Source of the DNA: Reticulascus tulasneorum
Lineage: Eukaryota > Ascomycota > Sordariomycetes > Glomerellales > Reticulascaceae
NCBI GenBank assembly: GCA_001557505.1
Contig: LSAX01000003.1
Coordinates: 1,240,001-1,304,000, forward strand
Direction: 5' to 3'
DNA length: 64,000 nucleotides
The notes beneath the pieces were generated by a model that had not been told where the DNA came from, made no database searches, and worked only from the letters and a program-made list of their open reading frames with translations. Position 1 is the first letter of the stretch; every line of letters starts with the position of its first letter. Positions 31,795 to 43,663 of this stretch are shown piece by piece. The translations under genes were made by a program, and so were the position numbers.

Positions 31795-34700
31795 GTTGTT
31801 ATTAGAAGTTGTAGAAGAAAATGTGTGGACCTCGGAGGCTGCGACGCTTTCGCAAGCGTGCAAAGTGTGTGGAAGTCGGCGAAGATTAAGGTAGAATCTA
31901 TCTAACTGGTTTCCTGCCCGCAGAAGATGGTGTTGCAGTGATAAGTGAGTGTGCAAATGGGGAACGTATATGTATTAGTTGAGGCAGAAGCGCGCAGGCA
32001 GAGTAAATCACAGCCGGAGAAATCAATGGTCGAAGTTGAAGAAAGCTTCAGAAAGAGCTAGGGAGCTGGGCAGGATCCGGGGGAGGAGACGGGGGCCTTT
32101 TAACGCGAAATCAGAAAAGAAACAAAAAAAAAATCAAAATCTCACTCGCCTTGTTTGGCCCCCCCCCAGGATTGCGCCCCCTGGAGAGTATCTGTGGGTA
32201 CCTACGGAAGCTGCTATCACCTATGGATGGATGGACGGATGGTGGACTCATGGACCGCACCAGCCAGCCCCCTGAACCGCCCTCTGCACGCTCTGAGTAA
32301 AAGAAGCTCTTCTTCCCGCGATGGGATCGTCGACAGGTCTGTGCCCAACCTGTCATGGCCCGGTCCAATAGGACGAAAAAAGCGTTTCCACTGGAATTCC
32401 AGGGATTTGACGCTGGCGAAGGTGGCCAGCTGAAACAGGGGCCGAATGCGCCAAGGGGGGAGGGAAACACACGGGGACGCTCAACTTGCTTTTGCAGCAT
32501 TCTACCTTTTCGGATCGTGGACTGGCGTTTGCTTTTGATTCCCGTTTGAGACTGATGGACAAAAAATCGTCTGGTCAAGTGGACGAAGCGAGTGCATACG
32601 TAGCCACGTGGAGCAAGGTGACTTGGTTTGCTTCCCACACACAGCTCATGCAATGGTGCACGAATACGGGGGACGGGGTGTTTCTGTTGAGCAGGCATGG
32701 CATCAGGTAAGTTAACTTGCACACTGGAGAAGAAGTACAAGGGAGCTGCAGCAGATGCAAAATCAAGATGCTATCCCGCACTGCCCACTGCCACTGCAAC
32801 TACCTACCTAGGTAGTCAACTTCTTGGTTTGCCTACCAAGATCGCCAGTCATATTGGTTCGGTACCTAGGTAGTCATGGGTGACTCGGGATTGATTCCCA
32901 AGTTGACACGCCCTGCAACGCCTTGTAGCCCCCCCCCCCCTCCCCCGGTCTCTCCTTACGCGCGGACTGTTGTCCGGAGCGAGTGATCCCCCCCCTGCCG
33001 ACGATACAATCCTTCTTCATCTCGCTGGTATTCTGGGCCTCTCCGGGTGGAGCCTTGGCATGCTGCGCGTGTCTGACAATTGCGGCCGGCCATGCGCGAG
33101 CTGAAATTGTCTCATGTCATCGAAACATCGGTAGTTTTCCCCCAACCAGTCGACTCGGCTAACCTCGCTGCTTCAACTCCCTATTACCTAAGGTACCGTA
33201 TGTACTGAGGGGGTGATGTGAGAAAGCGGTAGTGCCTCGATATTGGGGGCCAAGATGTCTTCTAACTACTCTATCTGTCAATAGATTCTATTCCAAGGGG
33301 GCGGGCTACTGCCGTCTGACACACTGCGTCAATCGGGGTTTGAGTCGCCCCACGATTGTGCGTTTGACGGCATTGCGGGATTGGGCATGGGATGTTCGAC
33401 GGCAGCCTCCAGTGGTGAGATGAAAGGTCCTGAAATGGGCAAGGAGCCGCCTCCTCTGAGACCGGCAGCGGCGTCCAGTGCGTGTCTGACCTTGCGGTCC
33501 ACTGCAGCGCGCCCTGTGAGATTCGGGCTTACCCCACTGCAACTCTGCTGAGTTAACGCCTGTGGTGGCGAAGCTCCCTTGGCAGCTTTAGTGCACTGTA
33601 GTGCCTTCTAGTGCCTCCAACTAGTCTTCTTTGTGCCTTTGTCAGCGCCCGTTTAGCGATTGATCTGGTCTAATTAGTCCCAACCCGAGTCCCCTGTTCT
33701 GCCACCCCCGTGTGTTCCTCCTTTGACATCATCGCCTTGCCTGGCTAGGTTTTCCGTTCCTGGCAGCACAGACCGGTTGAGGAATCGAATAAAGAGCAGG
33801 AAAGCAATCCCCGGCATCCCAGCCAGATTCCGGCTTGCAAATTACATGGATCGCCGCCGATAGAGAAGGGGAGATGATGAAGCCATGGCTGCATCGAGCT
33901 TGCCGGGAAATTTTTGCCTCCAAGCACTAATCTGACCAGCTTGTGGAAGGACAAATAGCAATCCTGTCCTGCTCTCTCTCTGACCACCTGCGGTCTCTCC
34001 TTTTGTCTCGCCGCAATGCAGGACGTTTGCCGGCGATTGGATCCCGTCGCGACAGCTTCTGTGGTCCAATTGTTGCATGTGGCCGGTGCTGCGATGAGGC
34101 ATGATCCTCCACCGGCCGATCCAGCTTGATTTGGCCGTGCCGCGGCCGTTGTCAAAAGTGCCACCTGTACGGCTGCCACGACGGGCCCTTTCTATTCAAA
34201 CGTCCAGTTCTGCACCTCTTCACGGCCCTGGATGATTCATTTGCATTTGGGTCGCATTCATCACCTGCATATTACCCGCCGAATCAGGCCTTAGACCGCT
34301 ATTTCTGGAGCAAGGTCATGTCGGTCCAACGCCGTTAGGTTACAGCCATGCAGTCTGCCCTACCCAACCGAACCAAAGTCCCTTTCAAAAACTACGCACG
34401 CGCTTCGGCCCCCAACCTTCAGATATCGATATGTCGACCGTTGGAGAGGAAGTTGATGGTCAGTCTGGATGCAGCAAACCTTGCAAAAATCTTCAGACGT
34501 GAACCTGGCTGCGGACAGATGCCGTGACATACGGGGCTCCCACCTGTTGCGCATCAGAACTGCCACAATCCGCCCCCCGGATGTTATATTCAGGTTCCCC
34601 TGGGGGTCCGCAGAGCACCTGGCATGATAATCCACGTTATGTCCCGGAGAACTTTTACCAGGATGAGGGATCAAATTGGCATGAACCAACAATCTGAAAG

Positions 34701-36592
34701 ATCCCCAGCCCCACAGTACTCTATTGCTGGTTTGTTCACCCGATCTGCTACGAAGTCTTCGATCCGCGATCAGCGTTGACATCACGTTCCGATTCGTGCC
34801 AATGGTCCACCAGCTTCTGTTTCGCTGGGCCAGGCATATCTGTGGAGAGGTGCTGTAGCAGCTTTGACTGTTACCGCCCAAACCCCTGTGAGGACTCTGC
34901 AAACCGAGTTCTGTCTACAACTGCAAGGACTGTCCGAATCGCAAGATCTGGGCCGATTTGAAAGGTGCGGGTGGCTCGGCTCCTTGATTTGATAGTATAC
35001 GATTGAACTAAAAGCTTGATCAACTTGCCGGAGCTCGGAAGTATTGCTGCGGCTCATGGATCATCGCGTATTCTGCGCCTATCTGACTTTCCCATCGCTT
35101 GCTTCCTTCTTCGTAGTCCCGTTTGGCAAGAGTTTCATCAACATTCGGAGTCTCAAAATGCTGAGATATACTCTAGCCGCTGCCAGGATGGATTTGCTCA
35201 TCAAACATTGCTCTCACTTTCCTTGTCCCTTTAAGCATGCCAAATGTCAAGTCGTAGTTAGAAGATTGCAAATCCTTTGCCTACAGCAGTGAGCTACCCT
35301 TGAAGTCATGGATCTCTTCCAGGCGAGATATCGTGGTTGGAAGAGGGCTCGGCGACACTGGTTGCAGAAATTGCTTACAGTCCACTCCATTTACTGGCAT
35401 GCATTCACTTTCTTGGATATCTGTGTCTTGAAATCTTTGCTAGTGGGCTAGTCGTCACCATCGATGATGTCTTGGCACGGTTGTGGCAATCCTTGCTGAG
35501 CAACATTCAGGGGCGGGCTACTACTTCCTGCGTCGAAGTCAAACAGAATGGTAATCGAGTAATAAGGCAAGTTGCTTTGCTACAATTAGCTCAATTTCTT
35601 TCTTGTGTGCACCTCATTTAGCTAAACTTGGTGTGGAAGGGCATTCTATGCTGATGTTCAGTCCCAAGAACCGCAACGATCCGTCACCCCGACAATGTTA
35701 TGGGACGAAAGCGGATTTTTCGAACTGATTCAGTACCCCAGAAGGTAAGAAACAGCCACCCGATCAATTAACATCCTTGATGTGATCTGGAATCATGAGA
35801 TGTCAAACAGGGGTAGATGGTCGACGTGTCAAATTATGGCGCGCTAGCGGTGGATTCTACGAGGACTTACACGGATCATCCCAGACATACACGCGATACT
35901 GCCAGTCGTATGGTCCGAATTTCAACCACACGGATTTCGGAACGCATATCAACCTCAAATCTAGGCTGGTTTCATATTCTTCTCCCCTTCTGGGAAAGGC
36001 CTTCGCCATGCCTCATTGACGTCACGCCCAGCACTTCGGCGAGGGATTGCCCTACTTCTCCACGGCTGCCAACAAGCCTAACCCACCGACAACACTGACG
36101 TGCATAGATCTACCCCAGGGCTATCCATGGCCTCGGTATTTCGACTTACTGGAAGCCAGCCATCCAAAGCCCTTACTTGACTGCGCTCCTCGATGGACGG
36201 TTTTCGATCCTCTACGGTCCCTTGTCGAGACGGCCATGGTCTGGGTTCCTCCTCTGGCATCTCACTACCGCTGTCCTTGTCTCTAAATAAGTCTGTGGCT
36301 GACGGAAACGCGAAAAATCAAGGCCGGTCGAAATGTGACGTTGTGAGGTTGGGATGTGGGCGCCACGAGTGCTATATTAGACCTCGAGGGCTTCCCTCTT
36401 TGACGAACTGCTCATTACTTTTGATCACTATTGACCAGTAAAGACTCGCGGTTTGCAAAGATCGTTGCAGCAGTTCGCTGAAGCTCCAGCCGATCATCAT
36501 TCAAAACGGCGAAGTTATCCATTGACGTCCCTCCTCCTCCTCTTATCCGCCTTCCTTCTGATATTCGTCTCACCGGCGACTTCGAGCGCATC
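31795..36592. other. 4.8-kb intergenic region without a supported gene
   Basis: This long gap separates the divergent bestrophin-like and aquaporin genes. It contains C-homopolymer runs (about 32160-32168 and 32932-32946) and two ACCTAGGTA palindromes near 32.8 kb. Several open frames of 70-209 codons exist, but none shows a domain, signal peptide or exon partner. The last ~150 bp before 36593 are pyrimidine-rich and fit the aquaporin leader. The gap is large for this gene density, so undetected small or non-coding genes are possible. Confidence 0.5.
32804..32872. repeat. two copies of a CTACCTAGGTAG-type palindrome
   Basis: A 12-bp perfect palindrome CTACCTAGGTAG lies at 32804-32815, and TACCTAGGTA lies at 32863-32872. 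Both are followed by GTCA, giving a shared 13-bp ACCTAGGTAGTCA. The core ACCTAGGT recurs at 53658-53665, and CCTAGG again at 54971-54976. The role is unknown. Confidence 0.7.
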
Positions 36593-38171
36593 ATGTCTGG
36601 ACCTAGTGGAAAGGATGGGCAACCTCTATCACCCTTTTCACCAACGACAGCTGTTGATCCATCAGCAGCGGACGATGCCGAATTTCCATCACCTCCTCAG
36701 CCGTCTCGAAGAGCCAGCTCCAAACCCCCCAACTCCCGCAACCGGGCTGTGCCGCATTCGCCATACAAGCGCACTTCCGCGGATTACTACGAGCCGCCAT
36801 CTATGGAGTCCATGCGCTCCCAACGGCCCCTCCGCTCTCGTGAGGGCCGCTACCGAGACGATCGCATCCGCGATGATCGGTTCCGAGACGAGTTTGAGGA
36901 CGACTACGAGCAAGATCGCTACTGGCGCGATCGCGATGAGCCCCGTCATCCCGACACCTATGCACGACGGGTCAAATCTCGTCCTCCCCGATCACACCTC
37001 AACCGCGGCCACGGCGACGACCTTGATGATCGTGACGACCACGACTACCGGGACGAGCCCAAGCAGTACTACGAAGAGGCCACTTTCGTTCGCGAAACTC
37101 CACGCCGCATCACCGATGAGGAGATGGGCGGCAATCCCTATCGGTTTGATTTCCATAACATGACCCCCGAAGAGAAGGCTGCCTTCAAGCAGGAGGCGAT
37201 GGCGATGCGCCTGCCCTTCTCGAGCGTGATGAACTCGGACTTCAAGAACCACTTCGTCGCCAGCATGGGCGAGTTTGTCGGCACGACAATGTTCCTGTTC
37301 TTTGCCTTTGCCGGCACTGAGGTTGCCAACATTCGATCGGAGGCGGGCGACGACAACACGACCACGGGTGGAGCGACTGGCTTCAACGTCAGCGTCCTGC
37401 TGTACATCTCCGTCATTTTCGGCTTCTCGCTTATGGTGAACGTCTGGGTCTTCTTCCGCATCAGCGGCGGCCTATTCAACCCTGCCGTTACCTTCGCCAT
37501 GGTTCTTGTTAAGGCTATCGCCCCGGTCCGAGCCATTTGCCTTTTCGTTGCCCAGATGCTCGGCGCGCTGATGGCGTCCGTCATGGTCCGGTTTCTCTTC
37601 CCTGAGGCGTTCAACGTCAGGACTACCCTTGGAGGGGGTGCCACGCTGGTGCAAGGTGTCTTCATCGAGGCCATTCTCACTGCCGAGTTGGTATTCACCA
37701 TTTTCATGCTGGCGAAGGAGAAGCACCGCGCTACCTTTATCGCGCCGGTCGGTATTGGTCTAGCTCTATTCATTGCGGAGATGGTTGGAGTCCAGTTCAC
37801 TGGTGGTTCCCTCAATCCCGCTCGCAGCTTTGGGCCTTGTGTCATTACCGCGACCTTCGACAAGGAGCACTGGATTTACTGTAAGTCTACTCACTAGTCC
37901 CCACTTGAAATATTCAGCAGCTAATAGCAACCTAGGGGTTGGACCGCTGACTGGTTCACTCATTGCCGTTGTCTTTTACAAGTTCATCAAGACGCTTGAA
38001 TATGAGGTTTGTTCCCCTGCTGCCTGATCGCGTATTCACGTTGCTAACCTGTCATTGTAGATGGCAAACCCTGGTGCTGATGGTGATGCGACCAACGACC
38101 CAACTAAGAACCCAGAGAAGCGAGCGGAGGTGCGGATGGCGCGTAGCCTAACTGTTGCCGCGAGAGGCTAG
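36593..38171 (+). CDS. aquaporin (MIP family) with long charged N-terminal extension
   Basis: The model is join(36593..37880,37936..38006,38061..38171), 489 residues; both introns have clear GT-AG ends. Residues 1-215 are a disordered extension dense in Arg/Asp/Glu, with repeated RDDR-like units around residues 85-120. The six-TM, two-half-helix MIP core starts near residue 217 (NHFVASMGEFVGTTMFLFF). Both NPA boxes are present (NPA 296-298 in SGGLFNPAVTF; NPA 408-410 in GGSLNPARSFG). Filter positions by alignment to AQP1 are Phe276, Glu396 (normally His), Gly405 and Arg411. A water-selective pore is likely from Phe/Arg, but the Glu makes permeability uncertain. The C-tail is short and basic. 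It converges on the HPP gene with only 200 bp between stops. Confidence 0.92.
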
Positions 38172-38371
38172 CGAGCCAAGCTCGTAGAAGCGCCCACGCG
38201 TGACTGGACAGCAGAAACACGAATGAAATGTTCAACGGTTAATGATTTTTCACGATGCGAGGTCTTTGTACTATGACCGCATCCAGTTCGTCTGTATCAT
38301 GGTTGATGACCTGATGGAAATAACGAATAGAGGTGTTTTGTTTTTGGAATTTGATAGTAATTAGCTATAAT

Positions 38372-39307
38372 TTAGAGTCTGTTGCTCAGACTTTCCAAGA
38401 GCGTCTTCTCCTCTTGCGTGAGATACATGTGCTCCGGCACCACGACCCGTCCCGGCGTTATCACAAGCTGCGTTTGATGCGTAGGCACCACGTCGATAAC
38501 CACCCCTGGCCTCGTTTCAGGATCTTCGACGATACCGCCCTTGCTCTCCGTATCCGACTCTCTTCGACGTCGGTGCAGATCATGCGGCGTCCACCAATAC
38601 GTCGGAAACTGCCGCTGGATGTTGTTGATCAGCAACGCGGTGGTCAGCATCAGCATGCATCCCAGCAGCACCACTGGTATAAGGAACCATCCCAGCTTCA
38701 GAACCTCGTCGTCCACAACAGCGAGGAGAGCCGTGGCACCGGCCGGGGGGTGGACCGTCTTCGTCAACGCCATGACCGCTGTCGCCGCCGCGCAGGCAAG
38801 CGCGCCGCCCACCCATCGAATGGAATCAAAATGCGGGCTGAGGGCGAAGAGTTTGCAGATGCCGACTCCGACGACGGCGGCAATGAGCTGGCCGAAAATC
38901 GAATTCCGCGGCTGCGCTAGCGGCGAATTGATCGAGTAGAACTCCAACACGGCAGCAGCGCCCTTTCCCACCACGTCAGCACAAGATCGACCCCACAACC
39001 TTTACTTGGTCTGCAATGGCCCGGAACAGGATAAACTTACAAAACTGCCGACGATGATGGGCGCACTGTGCTCACGGAATGAGGGGATCTGCCTCGACAC
39101 CAGCTCGATGACGGCCACGCCGCAGAATATGCCGATGAAGCCCCAGAAGATGGGGATGAAGGCTCCGACGTCCGTAGGCTTAGATCTCCGGTAGCCGAGG
39201 AAGCGGGCGATCGGGTACGGGATGTGGCGCCATGGGGGAGGGGGCACGATGCGGTTGAGGACTCGATCGATGTCAAAGTCCCACGAATTCGGGCTCGGCA
39301 GATGCAT
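38372..39307 (-). CDS. HPP-family integral membrane protein (285 aa)
   Basis: The model is complement(join(38372..38962,39041..39307)); the 78-bp intron has GTAAGT, a GCTGAC branch and AAG. After a Pro-rich N-tail (WDFDIDRVLNRIVPPPPWRH) there are four predicted TM helices: GAFIPIFWGFIGIFCGVAVI, the SAPIIVGSF segment running into GAAAVLEF, then IFGQLIAAVVGVGICKLFAL, and FLIPVVLLGCMLMLTTALL. The signature HPPAGATALLA lies between helices 3 and 4. Some HPP proteins in cyanobacteria and plants are nitrite transporters; fungal members are untested. The hydrophilic tail (about residues 210-285) is typical of fungal versions. The start ATG at 39307 is the first in frame. Confidence 0.88.
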
Positions 39308-41460
39308 GGCGATGGACGGCGCCCGAAGCCGGAACAGTCAGGATATCAGGTTAGGAAAGGCCGATTGCTAGGACAGAGCCATGGGATGACAGAATGGCGA
39401 GGTGCTGAATAGGTACTCAGGGGAAGTAGCTCCACATCACACACAACCAGGGGTCGGGTCATATCAGACGACAAACATCACGGGGCGCCAGCGCCCCCTT
39501 CCTTTTAACCCAACATTCCCCCTCAAGCAGAAACACAAAACGGCCCCGTCCGCGGAGATCTCGCTCTTCGGTGTTTCGAACGGAAAGGTAAATTTGCCAG
39601 AAAACGTAAATGGTCTCGGCTGGCGTTGCTCAGAAGGCGTATGACGCCACGTCATATTTGGTAACAGAAACTCCCAATCGGGCTTAGACGCCGGGCCGGC
39701 GGTCCCTCGCCGGGTGAATGTGGGGTCGGTGCCGTTTGTGACCTGCATTTCGAAGTCTAAGAATTATATAAGAGGTGCAGGGGACTCGTGAGTCTCTTTC
39801 GGAGAAAAGGGGCGCACGGCTAATGACGTGATTTCCGAGGGCAAAGGTGTTTTGTGTGGAAAGATGTTGTGCGATGGAATTGAGAAAGCTGTTTGACGTT
39901 TTTTTGTATGTCATACGGGCGTACAGCAGAAGTTGGCGAATTTTTTATATCACCCGTCTGGTGGGTAGGCAATTTTGTACCTAATGTGGCTGGCCCAGAA
40001 TGGTCGAGTGCGCGGTAGCGAATACGGAAAGTTCCATCCTAACATTTTCTTGACAAAGGTATTACGGTCTTCTCATGTCTCTGTTGGAGGTCGGAGGTCG
40101 GAGTTTGAACGGAGTTGAATTCCGACAAACCCGCATCTCAGCTAGCCAGACACCGAAATCAATGCCGTGCAAAAGTCTGCCAGGACCAATTGCAACTACC
40201 TTAGCCACGGGAGTCGCGGCATGCTGTTATCAGCCGTGGCAAAGCCGTTGGTGAGCATTTTGAGGCGAAAGATGGATTAGTCCGAGTCAATTTCTTGCTC
40301 AGTCAGCGCTTCGACACCTATGTGCAAGGGATGGAATTCGGATCCAGAGGCCCAGGTCAAGCACGGGTTTCGATATTGCAGCTGCCAAAATATCCTCCTC
40401 TTTTTCAACTGTGAGAGAGTCTTCTAGTTTAACTTTCCTTGAGCGAACCATCGGTTTGATGTCCGTCCTGTGCTAGAGCCAGAACCTTGAAACAGACGCA
40501 ATTCCCAACTAGACGATTCAATTTGCCTGGATGGTCACGTCAAGTTCCTTGCACTTCCATTTCCCAAAGACCGGCCTAGCCGGAGCAGATATGCAATCCC
40601 AGCTTGCGGTATGGTCTCCCCAGATTCTGACTTCCTCCGTTTTAGACAACTGCGTAACGACGTCTCCGATGTGCACACCTTGCGGCCCTATCCACAGACG
40701 AAGAAAAGGGCCATCCTGGTTATTCCCGACGTTGACGATGAATACAGGAGTCTATTCTTTGGCAGCCTTCTGGTAGGGATGGCTGAGAGGAGTCACGAAG
40801 CAAGCAGTTGGTTACCAGCATCGTCCGTGAGATATGACTCAACTAGCTTGTTCTGCTTGATAAAGGCATACCCATATAAAATTGGAACACGTCATCCCGG
40901 TACAGGAGCGAATGGTCGGAGGCAGGGAAGTAAAGCCGACAGCTCGTTCTCTTCTTCTCGAAAGGGACCAATTCGGGATCCACGATGCAAGGGAGGTCCC
41001 ACCTCCATCTAGACCGAACAAACAACATAGCGATACATCCCGAGCAGTGAGTCCGAGTACGAATCGCGACTAGATATTATCGGGCCAGCAGTCCATCTGT
41101 ATTTGCCGATAATTCTCTATGTATCCTAGGAAACAGCGATAGTTCAGGGAAAGGATCTGCCAGAAGCGTACCATAACTGCAGTGCCCAAGTCTCGCCACC
41201 CCATGTTTATGGTGCCACTAAGCGTGTTCGTTAGCTCTCCCCGCAGCTTGCCAATACACCAAGAACGAGGCTATATCTGAGACTATCCGGGTTTAAGATC
41301 TAGTCATAGTCGCTTCTACGCTAAGACAAACAGGCTTACCTCTGGCCCCACCTCCCGGAAATCTAGTCTATGTGATCACATGCGCCAGCAACATAGTGAA
41401 CGACCTCCGCCCCGAGACGCCGAAAAGATTCAGATCTTGACTTGATAGTTTCTATCGCAT
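39308..41460. other. 2.1-kb intergenic region without a supported gene
   Basis: It lies between two minus-strand genes (HPP promoter side and the 3' end of glutaminyl-tRNA synthetase). Frames up to about 133 codons near 40.5-41.0 kb lack domains and plausible splice partners. No repeat or RNA gene was recognised. Confidence 0.5.
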
Positions 41461-43663
41461 TTAACTGCTCTTGCCAGAGTCCTCCTTCAAGGCCACAATG
41501 CGGTTGAGCACAATCTTATCGTCGGTACTATCCGAGTCAAGAACCTGCGGTGAACAAGATAATTAGCAAGATCAAGAAACCATACCAAGGGACAGCGACT
41601 CACGAAGTAGGCAACACGCATGGCCTGGAACCGGACACCCTCGGGCCCAGATTCGCCTTTCTTCTCACCCTCGGCTTCGGGCCACGGCGCACGTCGTTTC
41701 ACCTCGTAGAAGCCGGATTCGATCATGGCACTAGGCCAGATAGTCTCACTGTTAGGGTTGATATCGTTCATCAACCCGCCAGGCGCCGACGCAGGCTGGT
41801 CCGATTTGAAAAGGGCTGTGTGTATGCGCACCTCAGCTGCTGGCGAGCCTTCGGGTACCCACTGGATATACGTCTTCGGTCTCTTGCCCTCCTTATCGTA
41901 GACTGCCCTAATCTCCTTGACGAGCCCTGTAGCTTCGTCTTTGGTAAAAGATACGGCCTTTATCGGGTATGGGATTTGCAAGAGGCCTACGGTTTTATCG
42001 GGGGCGAGGCGGAAGTAGTCTTTGCTGGCTACCTCGCGGAAATCGGAGCGGTCGATATAGATTGTCTTTGTTAGCCGAAGCTTATGGGAGCCCATCTTAG
42101 GGTCTTTGGGCGAAAAGGGAATTTCAAGATCTTGCTCCTCGGCGTCTTCGATTATGACCGGGACGGGATCAAGGACAAGCATAAGGCGGGGAACGGTCGT
42201 TTCGAGATATCGTCGGATAGACTGCTCGAAGCGTTTTATGTCGACCAGGCTTCCAGCCGTAGTTACGCCAAGCTCGGAGACGAAGGACAGCAGTGCTCCC
42301 GGGGGTATGCCTCTTCGCCGAATGCCCTTCAGTGTATAGAGCCGCGGGTCATCCCACCCGCGGACAACGTTGCTCTCTATCAAGCTCCTCAGACCTCTCT
42401 TGCTCATGATCGTGCCGCTGAGGTTCAAGCGACCATACTCGCGCTGCATGGGCTGGAAATCCACCAAGAGCCCGCGTCCTGTTAGTATATGTCGGACCAC
42501 TCAATGGGGTAATACCTACTGGTTCAGCCATTCATAGCTCTCCCGCGATGCAATGAACTCGGTGGTGCACAAGCTGTGGGTGATACCCTCGAAGCTATCG
42601 CATAAGCAGTGCGCGAAGTCATAGGTCGGGTATACCCGCCACTTGGTACCCGTCCGGAAGTGCGGGTGCTGGTCTTTGGGGATACGATAAGCTGCAATGT
42701 CCCACATTTGGGGATTGGGGTTGTTCAGAATGTCCTGCTTCATGCGAAGCCAGGCGGTCTGCGGCGCGTACTCGCCATCCCGCATGCCACGGAACTTCTT
42801 GAGGTTTGTCTCGACATCCTGATTCGCATGCTCGCATCGAGACCGTGGGATTGAGCCATCCTCGCCGCCTCGCTGCAGTTTGGTTTCAGCTTCGTTGCAG
42901 TGGCACACGTAGGCTTTATCCATCTCAATCATCTTTTCAGCGAGATCGTACATGCGCTGGTAATTGTCAGACGCATACGTGATCTCTGACGGTGTGAATC
43001 CCAGCCATTGGATGGTCTCTTCAATAGCCTTAAAGTATTCTTCCTTCTCGGCGTCGGGGTTCGTGTCATCGAATCTAGGTGCGGTCGTGTCAGCGGAAAG
43101 TTGCCAACGAGAACCGGGCGGTCTGTCGGGAGTTTGAGCATCTGTACCTAAGAATCTACCATCACGTTAGCCATCTGCATAACAACATGCCCGGGGAGTC
43201 ACCTACAGTTTTTCCGCCGTGATATCTGGCAAACCCAAAATTAATAGCAATTGCCTTGGAGTGCCCAAGCTAACCCTTCATATTAGTTTACTTTTTCCCC
43301 TTGGAGACCCAGAGGACCGAGTGGAGGGGAAGGAATCACATGGAGGTACCCGTTGGGCTCGGGCGGAAATCGTGTCACAACATCCTTAGACGGGCGTGTC
43401 TTGTAGACCTCGGCCAGGAAGCCTTGCTTGAACATGGCATCCGGGTCAACGATGCGCTCCTCGGGCTTTGCGGGCTTGCTGGCCGACTCCTGGGTTCCAG
43501 ATGCCGATGTCTGCGGTGGCGCAGGCGCGCTGCTGCGTGAAGCGGCGGCTGCCTTCTTGGCACGCTTTTGCAATCGCTTCTTGAGCTCGCCCTTGGACAC
43601 CATTTCGCCAGTCTCCTCGTCAAGCTGCAGCTTCGCAACATTTTCAGCGATTGCGTCCGCCAT
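41461..43663 (-). CDS. glutaminyl-tRNA synthetase, cytosolic
   Basis: The model is complement(join(41461..41544,41604..42471,42520..43074,43148..43155,43207..43269,43340..43663)), 633 residues. This class Ib synthetase charges tRNA-Gln. RFPPEPNGYLHLGHSKA (HIGH-type motif, residues 108-111) has the FPPEPNG form of GlnRS rather than the GluRS form. LRFDDTNP follows, and the KMSKS-type loop is IMSKR (338-342). The C-terminal anticodon-binding beta-barrels run to the end. Two splicing features are odd. An 8-nt exon (43148-43155) is needed to join GGKT to RFDDTNP. The intron at 42519-42472 keeps frame only if it ends in GG instead of AG. A sequencing or assembly error at 42473 would also explain the latter. 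The start at 43663 gives MADAIAENVAKLQL, the usual short fungal N-terminus. Confidence 0.93.

Noticed and set aside
31795..31956. Extension of the bestrophin-like protein by 54 residues
   Set aside because: The extra part has no family resemblance and lies in the likely leader; MAEDGGG at 31794 is the better start.
33745..34179. 144-codon minus-strand open frame
   Set aside because: Low-complexity Ala/Thr/Gln start and no domain; two other minus-strand frames overlap it with equal claim.
34360..34902. 180-codon minus-strand open frame in the 32-36.5 kb gap
   Set aside because: The composition is irregular, no splice-consistent extension was found, and overlapping frames on the other strand are equally open. 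I could not support a gene.
37138..37863. 241-codon minus-strand frame opposite the aquaporin
   Set aside because: Antisense shadow of a strongly coding exon; the plus-strand frame has both NPA motifs.
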